From: Natrinema salaciae | GTDB taxonomy: Archaea > Halobacteriota > Halobacteria > Halobacteriales > Natrialbaceae | Reading direction: 5' to 3' | Assembly: GCF_900110865.1 (NCBI RefSeq) | Contig: NZ_FOFD01000005.1 | Span: 277,294-341,293, forward strand | DNA length: 64,000 nucleotides | Shown here: one piece after another, positions 51,749 through 61,467 of the stretch | Layout of the letters: the number at the start of each line of letters is the position of its first letter | How positions within the stretch are numbered: the stretch's first letter is position 1 | Position numbers and translations under genes: made by a program | Notes under the pieces: model-generated | Database searches by the model: none | Told to the model about the DNA's origin: nothing | The model's input: only the letters and a program-made list of their open reading frames with translations

Positions 51749-52624
51749 ATGACGAACGTCGTACTGGTCACCGGAGCGACCGGAACTGTCGGGCGGCACG
51801 TAGTCGCCGCGCTTACAGCTCGCGACGCCGATGTCAGGACCGCGCTTCGTGACCCCGAACCTGTCTCGAGCGAGATTGCGGATGTCGGGGACACGGTCGC
51901 GTTCGATTTCACGAAGCCGGAAACCTGGGGTCGTGCGCTGACGGATGTCGATGGCATCTTTCTCGTCCGTCCCCCCGTCGTGGACAAATCGGAGGTTGGC
52001 TCGTTCGTCGACGCTGCGGATCGTGTCGGTGTCTCCCACATCGCCTACCTCTCGACGCTCGGCGCAGCGAAGAACGTTCTCGTTCCCCACCACTGGATCG
52101 AGAAGCGAATCATGGCGACGGATCTCGAGTACACGCTATTACGCGCGTCGTTTTTCATGCAGAATCTCCTCGAAGTTCACCGTCCGGACCTCGTCGAACA
52201 CGACGAACTCTTCGTGCCGGCCGGGAGCGGAAAAACCAGTTTCGTGGACGCACGGGACGTCGGTGAAGCTGCAGCAGTCGTGCTGACCGAGTCCGGCCAC
52301 GTGGATCGGGCCTACGATCTCACGGGACCCGAAGCGCTGGACTATGGGGAAGTCGCCGCAATCTTCAGCGATGTCCTCGGTCGGTCCATCACGTATCCGG
52401 AGCCGTCCCTGGTGGCGTTCGCAAACCGAATGCGCCGACGCGGAGAAGCAGTCGGGTTCATCGCACTCATGTGTGGCATCTATACCACTGCACGGCTCGG
52501 ATTAGCTGCACGTGTTACCGACGACAGTCAGCGACTCCTCGGCCGACGCCCACGGAAGATGCGAACGTTCGTCGAAGACTACGCAGACGAATTCCGAGGT
52601 ACCTCACGGCGAACAGGACGCTGA
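51749..52624 (+). CDS. NmrA-like atypical SDR (NAD(P)H-binding protein)
   Basis: A 291-residue protein from MTNVVLVTGATGTVGRHVVA. TGATGTVG is the atypical-SDR cofactor motif, followed by GIFLVRPPVVDKSEVGSFVDAA, LLRASFFMQNLLE and VDARDVGEAAAVVLTE, close to NmrA/AzoB and QOR2-like proteins. It could reduce a quinone or sense redox state. The inner ATG gives the standard start. Convergent with a DHA2-type exporter gene. Confidence 0.85.
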   Translation: MTNVVLVTGATGTVGRHVVAALTARDADVRTALRDPEPVSSEIADVGDTVAFDFTKPETWGRALTDVDGIFLVRPPVVDKSEVGSFVDAADRVGVSHIAYLSTLGAAKNVLVPHHWIEKRIMATDLEYTLLRASFFMQNLLEVHRPDLVEHDELFVPAGSGKTSFVDARDVGEAAAVVLTESGHVDRAYDLTGPEALDYGEVAAIFSDVLGRSITYPEPSLVAFANRMRRRGEAVGFIALMCGIYTTARLGLAARVTDDSQRLLGRRPRKMRTFVEDYADEFRGTSRRTGR

Positions 52625-52700
52625 TGGGGAGCGATGCCAACAGCGGGGACGTCGAATTCGCGGACCGCCGGTCCCGAGGTGTCCGGGCTGGTGTCTTCGG

Positions 52701-54431
52701 TTAGTCCTCCACGGCCGATTTAGAAGTTTCACGTGTTGAACTCTGAGGTGATTCGGGGTGGTCGGTTCCGTCGTCGGCTTCCGGTATCTGCCGTGGTAAG
52801 AACGTCGATGCGATAAGCAAGAGCAGCACGAACAGTACGAGGAGGAGCAGCGTCGCCCGTTGGGCGTCGAACATCGCAGCCTCGAAGATCCCCTCGAGCA
52901 ACTGTCGATGCGTCGGAGTGAGTCGGTTCAGGAACTGTTGCTGCGTGGCTTCGGTCGCCGTCTCTGCTGCATCTTCGAGCGCGATCACCAGATCGTTTCG
53001 TTGCTCCGTTGAAACGGTCACGTGTTCCGCTCGGAGCACTCTATCGACGACACCACCGTAGAACTGTCCGAGAAAATACGAGCCGACGACTGCAGTCCCC
53101 ATGGCGAATCCGATCGAACTGCTTACGTTCAGAACACCGGATGCCTCAGGGGAGTTCGCGGTAGGGACGGCCGACATCGTCATATTGCTGATCTGTGCCA
53201 CTATGAGTCCGACACCGGCTCCGTACAGCGCCACCGGAATAAGCATCCCGCTGATCGTCTGACCGGGACCCGTCTGCTCGTACAATACCAACAGTCCAGC
53301 GCCCATACACACGATGCCGACCTGAACGAGCGTCTTCGGTGAGATGTACTTCCGCCAGCTGGTCGTAACCGTCGCAAAAAGGATCGACGCGATGGAATAC
53401 GGTAACAACGCGAGCCCGGTTTCGAAGGCGGTGTATCCGAGTACCGCCTGGAGATAGACCGGGAAGATAAACATGAAGCCGGCCGAGATTATCGAGCGAA
53501 TATTGTACGTTATAACACCGGCTACAAAAGGGCGGTTCGTCAGCACGTGCAGCGGAACGAGCGGTGACTTCCCAGCGCGTTCCATTCGGCGCTCGTACTG
53601 AACGAACGCGGCGAACGCGAGCAGTCCGATCCCGAGAAACCAGATCGCTGGCGACGTCCCGAACGGATTGAACTGCAGCTCGTCGACGACGAACGGCCGC
53701 CGTTCGACTACCCACCCGTACTTCCCGCTGAGAAGGAATCCAGCGACGAGCGACGTCGCACCGACGATGGACAGGACCGTCCCACCCTTATCTAGGGAAC
53801 TGCGCGTTTCCGACAGCGGGTTCGGAGTCACGTACTGTACGAAGAAGAGGATAATCCCCGCACCGAGGATTTGGAGCGAAAATCCCCAGCGCCAACTTGC
53901 GTACGTGGTTAGTGCGCCACCGATGATCGGTCCAAGAGTCGATCCGACCCCGTGTACGCCAGCCAGCAGGCCGAACGCCGTCGCCCGGTCGTCGTCTTCG
54001 TAACTGACCGTCAATACAGTGAACGTCAGGGGAAATAACACAGCGGCCGCGGAACCCTGGACAAGTGACCAGCCGAGATAGAGGATCGTCGTGTTCCAAC
54101 TAATCGCCGCCACCAGCGTCCCGCCGGCGTAGACGGTCAGTGCGACTGCCACTATACGACGAGGACTACGCCGAGACGGCAGCGTGCCGGCTGGCAGAAT
54201 CAGCGCAGCGATCACCAGCGAGTAGAATGAAACCGCCCCTTGAATCACGGTGACCGTGGTCTCAAACTCGTCCACCATCGTGGGGATCGCGACGTTCATC
54301 AGAGATGCATTGACGACCACGATGAACGTCGTCAGACTCACGGCGATTGCCGGGGCCCAGTATTGTACCCCCATCTGTAACTCCGCAGATAGGGACGTAT
54401 TCCCGTCTGAAGGAGGCCCATCTGGGGTCAT
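52701..54431 (-). CDS. DHA2-type MFS drug/proton antiporter
   Basis: A 576-residue membrane protein with about fourteen hydrophobic segments, starting WAPAIAVSLTTFIVVVNASLMNVAIPTMVDEF (the DHA2 TM1 region) and containing the motif-C-like GVHGVGSTLGPIIGGAL in TM5. A long C-terminal polar tail follows TM14. Expected to export toxic organic compounds in exchange for protons or sodium. The ATG at 54431 gives a short acidic N-terminus. No regulator gene adjoins directly. Confidence 0.9.
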   Translation of the reverse strand: MTPDGPPSDGNTSLSAELQMGVQYWAPAIAVSLTTFIVVVNASLMNVAIPTMVDEFETTVTVIQGAVSFYSLVIAALILPAGTLPSRRSPRRIVAVALTVYAGGTLVAAISWNTTILYLGWSLVQGSAAAVLFPLTFTVLTVSYEDDDRATAFGLLAGVHGVGSTLGPIIGGALTTYASWRWGFSLQILGAGIILFFVQYVTPNPLSETRSSLDKGGTVLSIVGATSLVAGFLLSGKYGWVVERRPFVVDELQFNPFGTSPAIWFLGIGLLAFAAFVQYERRMERAGKSPLVPLHVLTNRPFVAGVITYNIRSIISAGFMFIFPVYLQAVLGYTAFETGLALLPYSIASILFATVTTSWRKYISPKTLVQVGIVCMGAGLLVLYEQTGPGQTISGMLIPVALYGAGVGLIVAQISNMTMSAVPTANSPEASGVLNVSSSIGFAMGTAVVGSYFLGQFYGGVVDRVLRAEHVTVSTEQRNDLVIALEDAAETATEATQQQFLNRLTPTHRQLLEGIFEAAMFDAQRATLLLLVLFVLLLLIASTFLPRQIPEADDGTDHPESPQSSTRETSKSAVED

Positions 54432-54785
54432 AGCGTAGTCTCATGCTTTTGACCGTCAAATAACCGGGACGTGGCCCGCTCCTTCGACTCAGCAGCGACG
54501 TCAGTCTCGCGCGAATGGAACACGACCGAACGTCCGTGCTGAACGCGTGCTCTGGATTCAGCACACCGCTATTGACCGTTGACGAGAATAGCGGCAGTCA
54601 CTGCCGCAACTGTTCCTGCTGTACGTACTACGGACCGGTTGTCCTCGAGGACCGGGTTCGCGGACACAGCGTTATACGAGTTCGAATGCGGAATGTCGCA
54701 CCGTCTTTGCAGCGCATTCCACACAGCAGCGAAACCATCGCGGTCGGCAGTCGATTCACTGCGGTCCGACTGACGATCCCTGCGG
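54432..54785. other. Intergenic region without a supported gene
   Basis: About 350 bases; only Cys/Arg/Ser-rich frames are open. It lies between the exporter and a decayed cupin gene and may contain its eroded 3' end. Confidence 0.35.
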
Positions 54786-55079
54786 TCAGGACACGTCCTG
54801 CGAACGTCTGTACCGCCGGCATCGGCGAGGGCCCCAGTACGAGCGCCACGACCCGTTCGTCATCTCGTTGCGGCCGAGCTGCCGTTCGTCGGGCTCGAAT
54901 CCGGTCCTTTCCGCCGCGTTGACGGTCACGTCACCGCCCTCTGTCTCGAACGTTGCCGTTCCCTCGAGCACGGAGAAGCGGTCCTCGTGGTCAGCGCGGC
55001 GGTGATACTCCACTCCGAAGCTTTCGCCCGACTCGAGGATATAGTGGTTCGCTGCGAGGTGTTTCGTCCCGAGAAGAGT
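54786..55079 (-). pseudogene. Decayed cupin gene
   Basis: The minus strand reads KHLAANHYILESGESFGVEY, DHEDRFSVLEGTATFETEGG and, after a one-base shift near 54855, DERVVALVLGPSP: the single-cupin core in the same arrangement as 2299-2766 (LNYYELAPGDSF...EEELFVIQEGRVTFETE...DERVVALAIGAP). The second-motif Gly/Pro residues are damaged and no zinc ribbon follows. Divergent from the CBS gene. Confidence 0.6.
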
Positions 55080-55190
55080 CCTCCTACCGGGGGCGGCCCG
55101 AATCGACGTCCGGGCTTTATCCCGTTTGCAGGTGAAGGGACGAGTATCGCCGGGGGTCATCGACCGCCGCGATAGAACAGTGATCTCTCC

Positions 55191-55625
55191 ATGCCCGAAA
55201 TCAAGTCAATCGTCCGCGAATCGGTTGTGAGCGCGGCCCCGAGCACCTCCTTGACCGACATCGCGCAGCTGATGGAAGACGAGAGCGTCGGCAGCGTCGT
55301 GATCGCTACGGAGGAACGCCCGCAGGGAATCGTCACGGATCGCGATATCGCACTCGCGGCGGCCGCTCGCGGGGACGATCCCGAGACGGCGACCGCCGCG
55401 GACGTGATGAGCGAAGACGTCGTGACGGTCGACGCCGACAGCGGCATCTTCGAGGTGCTCCGCGCGATGACGGACGCGAACGTGCGGCGGATCCCGGCAA
55501 CCGATGCGGACGGCGAGCTCGCCGGAATCGTTACGTTCGACGACTTCGTCGTCCTGCTCGGCCGCGAACTCAAACTGCTCGGTGACGTCGTCGAAGCTGA
55601 AATCCCGCCCTACGAACACTCCTGA
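55191..55625 (+). CDS. Two-CBS-domain protein
   Basis: A 144-residue protein made only of two CBS units: residues about 8-62 (ESVVSAAPSTSLTDIAQLME, GSVVIATEERPQGIVTDRDI) and about 73-130 (MSEDVVTVDADSGIFEVLRA, VRRIPATDADGELAGIVTFDD). Such pairs form a Bateman module that binds adenosyl compounds (AMP, ATP, SAM) and regulates partners. Its target is not encoded next to it. The ATG at 55191 leaves the first CBS strand intact. Confidence 0.9.
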   Translation: MPEIKSIVRESVVSAAPSTSLTDIAQLMEDESVGSVVIATEERPQGIVTDRDIALAAAARGDDPETATAADVMSEDVVTVDADSGIFEVLRAMTDANVRRIPATDADGELAGIVTFDDFVVLLGRELKLLGDVVEAEIPPYEHS

Positions 55626-55718
55626 GCCCGCGCCGCCTGCGTGGGTGATGGTGGCGCGGTCCTCAGAAACTGAATATCTGCAGGAACCGCTGCGGATAGC
55701 AGCAATACGATCGATTAT

Positions 55719-56093
55719 TTATTCTGTGTCAGTGGTACTCGTCTCCGGAATGGGTGTAACTCGAAAGACGTAATTCGCGTAGACACCCTCGAGGTTCGTG
55801 GGACTTTCTTCAGCGGTGTGCTCTCGACAGAGGACGGCCTCTGCCTCGACGGCACCCTGACCGGTTTCTTCTTGGTATCGTTCGAGGACGACAAATGCTG
55901 CGAGCTCGTCGCAGCCGCGACGATGACACTCTCGAAGCGAGTCCGAATATTCCTCTGCATCGTCGGAGTCGCCCTGTTCATCACCAGGTAGTGCTTCGTC
56001 ACCACGGTCGCGTTCCTGTTCGAGTTCCCATTTCCGCTGGCGATTCTCTGCGTCGTGGGCTTGCTTGTCTCGCCCCTTTTTCGTGTCTCCCAT
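55719..56093 (-). CDS. Small zinc-finger-like haloarchaeal protein
   Basis: A 124-residue acidic protein from MGDTKKGRDKQAHDAENRQR. A charged helical first half precedes CHRRGCDELAAFVVLERYQE and VLCREHTAEE, giving a C-x4-C...C-x2-H set that may bind zinc. Common in haloarchaea and of unknown function. A longer frame (to 56678) is antisense to the DUF2270 gene and rejected. Runs in the same direction as DUF2270, 83 bases after it. Confidence 0.7.
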   Translation of the reverse strand: MGDTKKGRDKQAHDAENRQRKWELEQERDRGDEALPGDEQGDSDDAEEYSDSLRECHRRGCDELAAFVVLERYQEETGQGAVEAEAVLCREHTAEESPTNLEGVYANYVFRVTPIPETSTTDTE

Positions 56094-56176
56094 AGCGAAT
56101 GGAGGTGAATAAGCGGGATAAGAGTAGGGCTTGATAGCTCGACACACGCTGTCGATCGCTCGCACTTCAGCGGTCG

Positions 56177-56881
56177 TTATCGATGCTTTCCGATATCCCG
56201 TGCGTGGAGTTCGTCCTCGGCCCGCCACGTCCGCGGTCGCACGGCGACGAACACTGCGAGGAGATACAGCGCGACGAGGATACCAATTACGAGGAGACCA
56301 GGGACCGCACCGATGGCGGCGCTGGCTGGCCACGGCGTCGATGCGAATGCGGTAACCCGGATCGCCCACGCGCTCAACATGATCAGGAAGAGCAGTAAGT
56401 AAATCCTGCGGAGACGGTGCGCAATTGCCTCCTCCCTGGAGATCTTGATGACGGGCGTTCGGTAGTCCTGGCTCAACGTCTTCCGCCACGTTGGGTTTTC
56501 GAGGCCCGTAGACGGGTCCAATCCGTACGCAAAGACGTTCTTCTGAAGCGTCCGAACGCGTCCTCGCCAGAGATCGTAACCGCGATACCGCTGTCCCTCC
56601 ATGATCAAGAAGGCGACCAGTGCCGCGATTCCCAATAGCAGGATGTAGTGCGGTCGGTTTCGGCCCGAAAAGCCCCACGTGAGGATTCCGCTCATGACGA
56701 TCACCGCCCAGTTCGACGTTCGGTCGAGCCGTTCACGCCAAAGTGTCATCCGATGGATCTCACCGCGGTAGAGGTGTGCCATCGACGAACTCGGAGACAT
56801 GTCGTCCTCTAGTAAGCCCTTGCCGACTTCGCGGTGTTCGGCGTCACCCGGATCGATATCTTTCGCTGAGTCCTGAGCCAT
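56177..56881 (-). CDS. DUF2270 family membrane protein
   Basis: A 234-residue protein. A polar N-terminus carries SSSMAHLYRGEIHRMTLWRERLDRTSNWAV, the family's conserved entry into the membrane; four hydrophobic segments follow in two pairs (IVMSGILTWGFS and ILLLGIAALVAFLI; IYLLLFLIMLSAWAI and VPGLLVIGILVALYLL). EGQRYRGYDLWRGRVR between the pairs is also conserved. Function unknown. Probable operon head for 55719-56093. The upstream 56882-57189 holds nothing secure, though a GTG at 57193 could start a 71-codon frame coupled to the stress-protein gene. Confidence 0.85.
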   Translation of the reverse strand: MAQDSAKDIDPGDAEHREVGKGLLEDDMSPSSSMAHLYRGEIHRMTLWRERLDRTSNWAVIVMSGILTWGFSGRNRPHYILLLGIAALVAFLIMEGQRYRGYDLWRGRVRTLQKNVFAYGLDPSTGLENPTWRKTLSQDYRTPVIKISREEAIAHRLRRIYLLLFLIMLSAWAIRVTAFASTPWPASAAIGAVPGLLVIGILVALYLLAVFVAVRPRTWRAEDELHARDIGKHR

Positions 56882-57189
56882 CGCGAGTATACGCCTTCGA
56901 CAACGGGACTAATAGAGTTCCGCCCCTCCGTGGCAAGTCCAGTCTGCGTCGGATCGAGTCCTGGTCCGAGCACACTGTCACCGACGACCCCCTCCTCTCG
57001 AGACGCTAGCTCGCCGACAGAAATGTGACCGGTGGTGGAACACGTCCGTGTATGGTCTCCGGTGACAGACGCTCTCCTCCTCGGGAGAGATGACCGGTGG
57101 ACGAAACGATGGGGTTTCGATGTCGTCGCACTCCTTCCCGGCTCTCTCGTTTACTTCGCGGCTGTCGAGGCCATCGGGTGTCTGACCAG

Positions 57190-58086
57190 TCACGTACTCG
57201 AGTGACCGCTCGCGAGTGTTTCGTCCGAGGATTCCGGTGACTGGTTCGTCGTCAACACGGGGACTGACGCCGTGCGAATGACACGTTCAGTGACACTTCC
57301 GAGGAAGCGTTCGTCGAGCCCCGTTCGGCCGTGGGTTCCCATCACGACGAGATCGATCCCCGTTCCATCGGCGTACGCGGTGATCTGTTTCGGGACCGAT
57401 CCGGATTCGATCGTGGTCACGATGTCGTCGACGCCCGTGTCGATCGCCGTCGATTCGGCGTCTGTGAGGAGGCTCTCTGCCCGGTTCTCGCGCTCGGTCT
57501 CGTCGGCGATCGATCCGAGGAGTTGATCTTCCAGAACCGAGAGCAGATGGAGCGTAGCGCCGGTCCGATTCGCCACGTCCGCTCCCAGTTGCAGTGCGAC
57601 TGTTGCGTGTTCACTTCCGTCGGTCGGGACGAGGACGGACTCGTACGGATAGGACGGGACGTCGTCGACCGCACGAACCGTCAGCACCGGCATCGGCGCC
57701 GTGTTGACGACGCGTTCGGCGACGCTCCCGACGACGTATCGCTCGAGGCCGTCCCGTCCGTGGGTTCCCATCGCCACGAGATCGACGTCCTTCGTCTCGG
57801 CGTAGTCGACGATCGCGTCGGATGTCGCGCCCTGCACGACGTCCGTAGTCACGGGAACGTCACTGTCTACGGTTCGTTCCCAGGCGTCCTCGACGATCTC
57901 GTCGCCTTCGCGTTCGAGGACGTCCAGAACGTCGGTACCGACACGGGTCTGACTCGGCTTGTTCGTATCCGCGACGTAGAGGAGGGTGACGGTCGCGTCG
58001 TGGTCGCCGGCGATCTCCAGTGTGTGATCCAGCGCCGTCGTTGCCGGATCGCTTCTGTCGACGGGAACGAGAATGCGGTCGTACAT
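57190..58086 (-). CDS. Tandem universal stress protein (two UspA domains)
   Basis: A 298-residue protein with two UspA domains. The first begins MYDRILVPVDRSDPATTALD and has VAMGTHGRDGLERYVVGSVAERVV; the second begins YESVLVPTDGSEHATVAL and has VVMGTHGRTGLDERFLGSVTERVI. Both keep the G-x2-G-x9-G-S ATP-binding loop. Tandem Usps are frequent in haloarchaea and act in stress and starvation. Between this gene and 58463 (58087-58462) no gene is seen. Confidence 0.9.
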   Translation of the reverse strand: MYDRILVPVDRSDPATTALDHTLEIAGDHDATVTLLYVADTNKPSQTRVGTDVLDVLEREGDEIVEDAWERTVDSDVPVTTDVVQGATSDAIVDYAETKDVDLVAMGTHGRDGLERYVVGSVAERVVNTAPMPVLTVRAVDDVPSYPYESVLVPTDGSEHATVALQLGADVANRTGATLHLLSVLEDQLLGSIADETERENRAESLLTDAESTAIDTGVDDIVTTIESGSVPKQITAYADGTGIDLVVMGTHGRTGLDERFLGSVTERVIRTASVPVLTTNQSPESSDETLASGHSST

Positions 58087-58462
58087 GGCACCGTCGGCTA
58101 CGTTCCGGATCAGTATACGTTTTGACCTGCCAGCGAGGTGGCATCGGTCTCAGCGAGAAACGGGCTCGATCGACGGTGTACGCTCGGCGGTCACCTTCGG
58201 CGACCGACCGATCGACTATTCCCCCGAATCTGGAGCAATTGATACGTCGAAATTGTCACCTGCCGAGCGGATAACACGTATCCATGGATATTCAACGGAC
58301 CTGATACTGAGCAGGTCGGCACCGCATCGGTAGTCGCTTCCCGATCCAACGGCAGCTCTGATCGCTATCGGTGAACTGCCGTTAGATCGGGAAGCGGTCG
58401 GTCTCCCTCGAGATGAGTTGTTGAAGGTGGAGAAGGGATATCGAATCGCTGGGGATGATCGA

Positions 58463-59272
58463 CTATCGGAGGGAGTCGTCGTCGATAGTGAGGGTTTCTT
58501 TGTCGACGACGTCGAACTCGGCGGCCACGAGATTGCCCGCCGGATCGAACAGTTCCGGTTCGTCACGCATGACGTAGAGCTCTCCCGCTTGCGTTTCCGC
58601 ACCCTCTTGCGGGAAGAAGAGGAACCGGTTGTTCGTGCCGAAGTATTCGGCGTGGACGGTATTGTAGTCCGTGAACAGGCCGCTTTGCTCGATATCCTGT
58701 GGAACCCAGCCCTGCGGTCCCGACGTGATCTCGAACGGCGCGCTCGAGAAGAAGTTGTCGGGACGAACGGCGGCTTCGCCGCCGCCGTCATCGAGAATCT
58801 CGAAGTCCTCCTCGGTCTCGAGTTCGAAGGGGAGGTCGTCGCCAGTGAGCGGTCGGTACTGCACACGGACGAGATCGGAAACTGCTAACGCCTCTTCGGT
58901 CGGAGACGATAACCGGTCGTCGAAAACGTACTGCTCTCCTTCTTCTATCCGTGTGCCTTCGGGTACGAAGAGATACCCCTCCTCGTTCGTGTTGAAGTGT
59001 TCGATGACACGCACGCTGTGGTTCTGTAGGACGTCCGGATCGTCCACGACGGGGGCGTCCTGCAGCGCCGGCGAGACGACACGGAAAATCGCGCCCGAGA
59101 AGTACGTCTCGCCGGTCGTGATCGCGTCTCGAAACCGTTCGTCGTCGCCGTCTTCGGTCGGCGTCTCCTGTGCCACTCCACCCCCGATCACACCGAGCCC
59201 GAGTGTCGCCGAGGTGACCGACCCTGCCTTCACGAACCACCGTCGCGATCTCCGGTTCCGCTGGCCGTTCAT
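58463..59272 (-). CDS. Tat-secreted protein with an internal duplication
   Basis: A 269-residue exported protein. The N-terminus RNRRSRRWFVKAGSVTSATL is a Tat motif with a signal-peptidase-type end (GGGVAQE) and no lipobox. Two similar units follow: about residues 55-140 (TYFSGAIFRVVSPALQDAPV, HFNTNEEGYLFVPEGTRIEE, GEQYVFDDR) and about 170-255 (NFFSSAPFEITSGPQGWVPQ, YFGTNNRFLFFPQEGAETQA, GELYVMRDE). The shared plan is FxS-x-x-F......F.TN..-.LF.P.G.....GE.YV. Family and function unknown. Confidence 0.75.
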   Translation of the reverse strand: MNGQRNRRSRRWFVKAGSVTSATLGLGVIGGGVAQETPTEDGDDERFRDAITTGETYFSGAIFRVVSPALQDAPVVDDPDVLQNHSVRVIEHFNTNEEGYLFVPEGTRIEEGEQYVFDDRLSSPTEEALAVSDLVRVQYRPLTGDDLPFELETEEDFEILDDGGGEAAVRPDNFFSSAPFEITSGPQGWVPQDIEQSGLFTDYNTVHAEYFGTNNRFLFFPQEGAETQAGELYVMRDEPELFDPAGNLVAAEFDVVDKETLTIDDDSLR

Positions 59273-59372
59273 GCTAGATCAGTGTCCGTCTCGGACGATC
59301 GGTCGTTCGCTCCAGCACCGGATAATCCTCGTGCTGGCTTTTGCAGCCGTTGGTCGAACCCGGGACCGAGCG

Positions 59373-59990
59373 TCAATTGTCCCGAGTAGATCGAAGTCGC
59401 CGCCCGAAGAATTCGATGAGTTCACTGACAGAGCCCGTTCCCCAGATCGCGACGATCACCGCGCCGACTGCGTTGAACACGAAGTCGGTAACGATGTCGT
59501 CGATTCCGTAGACAGTGACCAGCCCCCCGCCGAGAGCGAACTCCAGTACCTCCCAGACGACGCCGGTCGCGAGGACGAAGACGACGATGAATACGGATCG
59601 AAACGTCGACGAGACGTTCATTTCGTCGGAGTGGCGTTCGAACGCCCGGAAGGCAGCGTACCCCAGCCCCGCGATGACTGACGCTGAGACGGTGTGAGCG
59701 ATCTCGTCGTACCACTGGTACTCTTCGTACAGCCAGAGCGATCCAATCGTGTGCAGGATCACGGCGGTAGTGATCCAGAGGACGAGTCCGGCGTTCATCG
59801 AGTATCCGTACTCCCAGCGCAACCACGCGGGCAGAAGCGTTACGCCGAGGGCCAACCCTGCCGTTCCAGCGATTCCGAACTGAAACGTCGCGATCCCGAA
59901 ACCGAAGAGTGCGACGAGCATCAGCTGGAGACCCCGAACGATACGGCGCTCCTGCGAATCCGTCAGCTCTACTGCATCACCGATCGCCAT
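59373..59990 (-). CDS. Polytopic membrane protein (DUF2238/YjdF-like)
   Basis: A 205-residue protein from MAIGDAVELTDSQERRIVRG with about six hydrophobic segments. The middle has the motif WYDEIAHTVSASVIAGLGYAAFRAFER and VWEVLEFALGGGL, a conserved Asp/His/Glu set typical of the YjdF/DUF2238 membrane family, plus a final IDDIVTDFVFNAVGAVI with Asp residues. Function unknown. Its ATG follows the stop of the next gene by two bases, so they form an operon. Confidence 0.75.
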   Translation of the reverse strand: MAIGDAVELTDSQERRIVRGLQLMLVALFGFGIATFQFGIAGTAGLALGVTLLPAWLRWEYGYSMNAGLVLWITTAVILHTIGSLWLYEEYQWYDEIAHTVSASVIAGLGYAAFRAFERHSDEMNVSSTFRSVFIVVFVLATGVVWEVLEFALGGGLVTVYGIDDIVTDFVFNAVGAVIVAIWGTGSVSELIEFFGRRLRSTRDN

Positions 59991-59992
59991 GG

Positions 59993-60598
59993 TTATTTCG
60001 CTCCGTTCGCGGCCCGATCGACGGCACCGGCCGGCTCGAATCGACCGGCGTACCACTGGAAGAGTACGCCGAGGCTGAGTCCGATAGCCGTGACGGCGAC
60101 GAAATCCCACTGAAGTTCGGTCTGCGAGCGCAGATACTCGGTCCCGAGCCACTGATCCGAGTAGAACTGGGCGACGGTCCAGAGTGCCTGGAGCGCCATC
60201 GTCGTGAGCATCGCGAAGCCGACGGAGAACCGCCGACTCAATTCGACCGATCCGAACGCCTCGAGTTCGACGACAACGATGAGTGCGAGTGTCCCAACGG
60301 CGAGATACACTGTCGTCTCGGACGGAAATTCGGCTGCACTGGCAACGACAGCGATCGTAGCGACCGCCAGGAGCGGCCAGGAAATCATCGCCGTCCAGTC
60401 ACGGGTCATCAACGCCGGTACCGACACGACGGCTACGACGACCAACTCGAACCCACCCCAGAGCAGAACGCCCGTGAAAACACTCTCGATGGCATCCAGC
60501 GCCACGATGCCCGTCAACAACCATCCGATGGCGGCGTTCATCCGCTCGTCGCGGACGAGTCCTTCGAGCATCACACGGATGAATCGATTCGTGGACAC
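59993..60598 (-). CDS. Polytopic membrane protein of unknown function
   Basis: A 201-residue protein with five to six hydrophobic segments (WLLTGIVALDAIESVFTGVL, ISWPLLAVATIAVVASAA, VYLAVGTLALIVVVEL, FSVGFAMLTTMALQALW). Conserved charged residues lie near the N-terminus (RVMLEGLVRDERMNAA). No recognised family. Head of the two-gene operon with the YjdF-like protein. The ATG at 60598 is the first in the frame. Confidence 0.7.
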   Translation of the reverse strand: MSTNRFIRVMLEGLVRDERMNAAIGWLLTGIVALDAIESVFTGVLLWGGFELVVVAVVSVPALMTRDWTAMISWPLLAVATIAVVASAAEFPSETTVYLAVGTLALIVVVELEAFGSVELSRRFSVGFAMLTTMALQALWTVAQFYSDQWLGTEYLRSQTELQWDFVAVTAIGLSLGVLFQWYAGRFEPAGAVDRAANGAK

Positions 60599-60993
60599 TA
60601 AAACCCGCAGCCGGATAGTGAGGGTTTCCGATGCTGGAAGCGTGAACGGGAACGTCGTTTCCGTACCTTGGACTCGACCCCGAATCGAACAGAGACCAGT
60701 ACCAGTTCGTGGACAACGTCGGAGCCCTATTGTCCCGATACCCCGTCTAAGCGGCGGGGCTTTCGGTTGCGATTCTGCAACCCAATTGCCACAGTCCGTT
60801 CAAGAGGCGACGGACCTCGAGAACGCCGAGGAAGCCGCCCAGTACGCCGACTCTCGGCCGAGGAGTGGCGGACGACCAAAATGATGTCTTGGCGGTCCAC
60901 GGCCTATCGACGATTTCGAAAGTAGGCTGTCGGAAACCTTCTCACAATCTATCAGATAGGTGCCAATATATGGGTGGAGTGCTAAGTTCTACC
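60599..60993. other. Gap with a solo hairpin
   Basis: No secure gene. CCCCG-TCTAAGCGG-CGGGG at 60741-60759 is an IS200/IS605-type hairpin. After it, one frame (about 60786-60884) reads QSVQEATDLENAEEAAQYAD, which looks like a piece of protein; nothing complete. Confidence 0.35.
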
Positions 60994-61419
60994 ATGACCC
61001 GTCGTATCCTCGTCCCAGTCGACAATTCTAGTCAATCGGAGAAAGCGCTCGAGTACGCCGTCGAAGAATATCCCGACGAACACATCACTGTACTCCACGT
61101 CATCGAGTTGGACAGGGCCTCGATTTACGGTGATGAGGGGTTCCTCTACGGCGACGAATATCTCGAACAACTACGCAGGAGGGGGACCGAAGAACTCGAG
61201 AGAGCCAGCGAGACTGCGGCTGAACACGGCGTTGACGTTACGACCGAACTACGGGAGGGGAAGCCTGCCAGCACGATTACTGGGTACATCGAGGACCATG
61301 ATATCGATCACGTGGTCATTGGAAGTCACGGTCGCTCTGGGCCAACGCGTATCCTCCTTGGGAGCGTTGCAGAGGCAGTGACGAGACGGTCGCCGGTTCC
61401 GGTAACGACTGTCCGGTGA
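60994..61419 (+). CDS. Universal stress protein
   Basis: A 141-residue UspA protein from MTRRILVPVDNSSQSEKALE. The ATP-loop signature is intact: DHVVIGSHGRSGPTRILLGSVAEAVTRRSPVPV. The central ELDRASIYGDEGFLYGDEYL resembles the haloarchaeal subgroup. TATATGGG lies 20-30 bases before the ATG, suggesting its own promoter. Convergent with the methyltransferase gene. Confidence 0.9.
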   Translation: MTRRILVPVDNSSQSEKALEYAVEEYPDEHITVLHVIELDRASIYGDEGFLYGDEYLEQLRRRGTEELERASETAAEHGVDVTTELREGKPASTITGYIEDHDIDHVVIGSHGRSGPTRILLGSVAEAVTRRSPVPVTTVR

Positions 61420-61467
61420 CTCTTCACCCACTCCGCTATTTCGTGTACGGTTTGCAGAACGTGTTCG

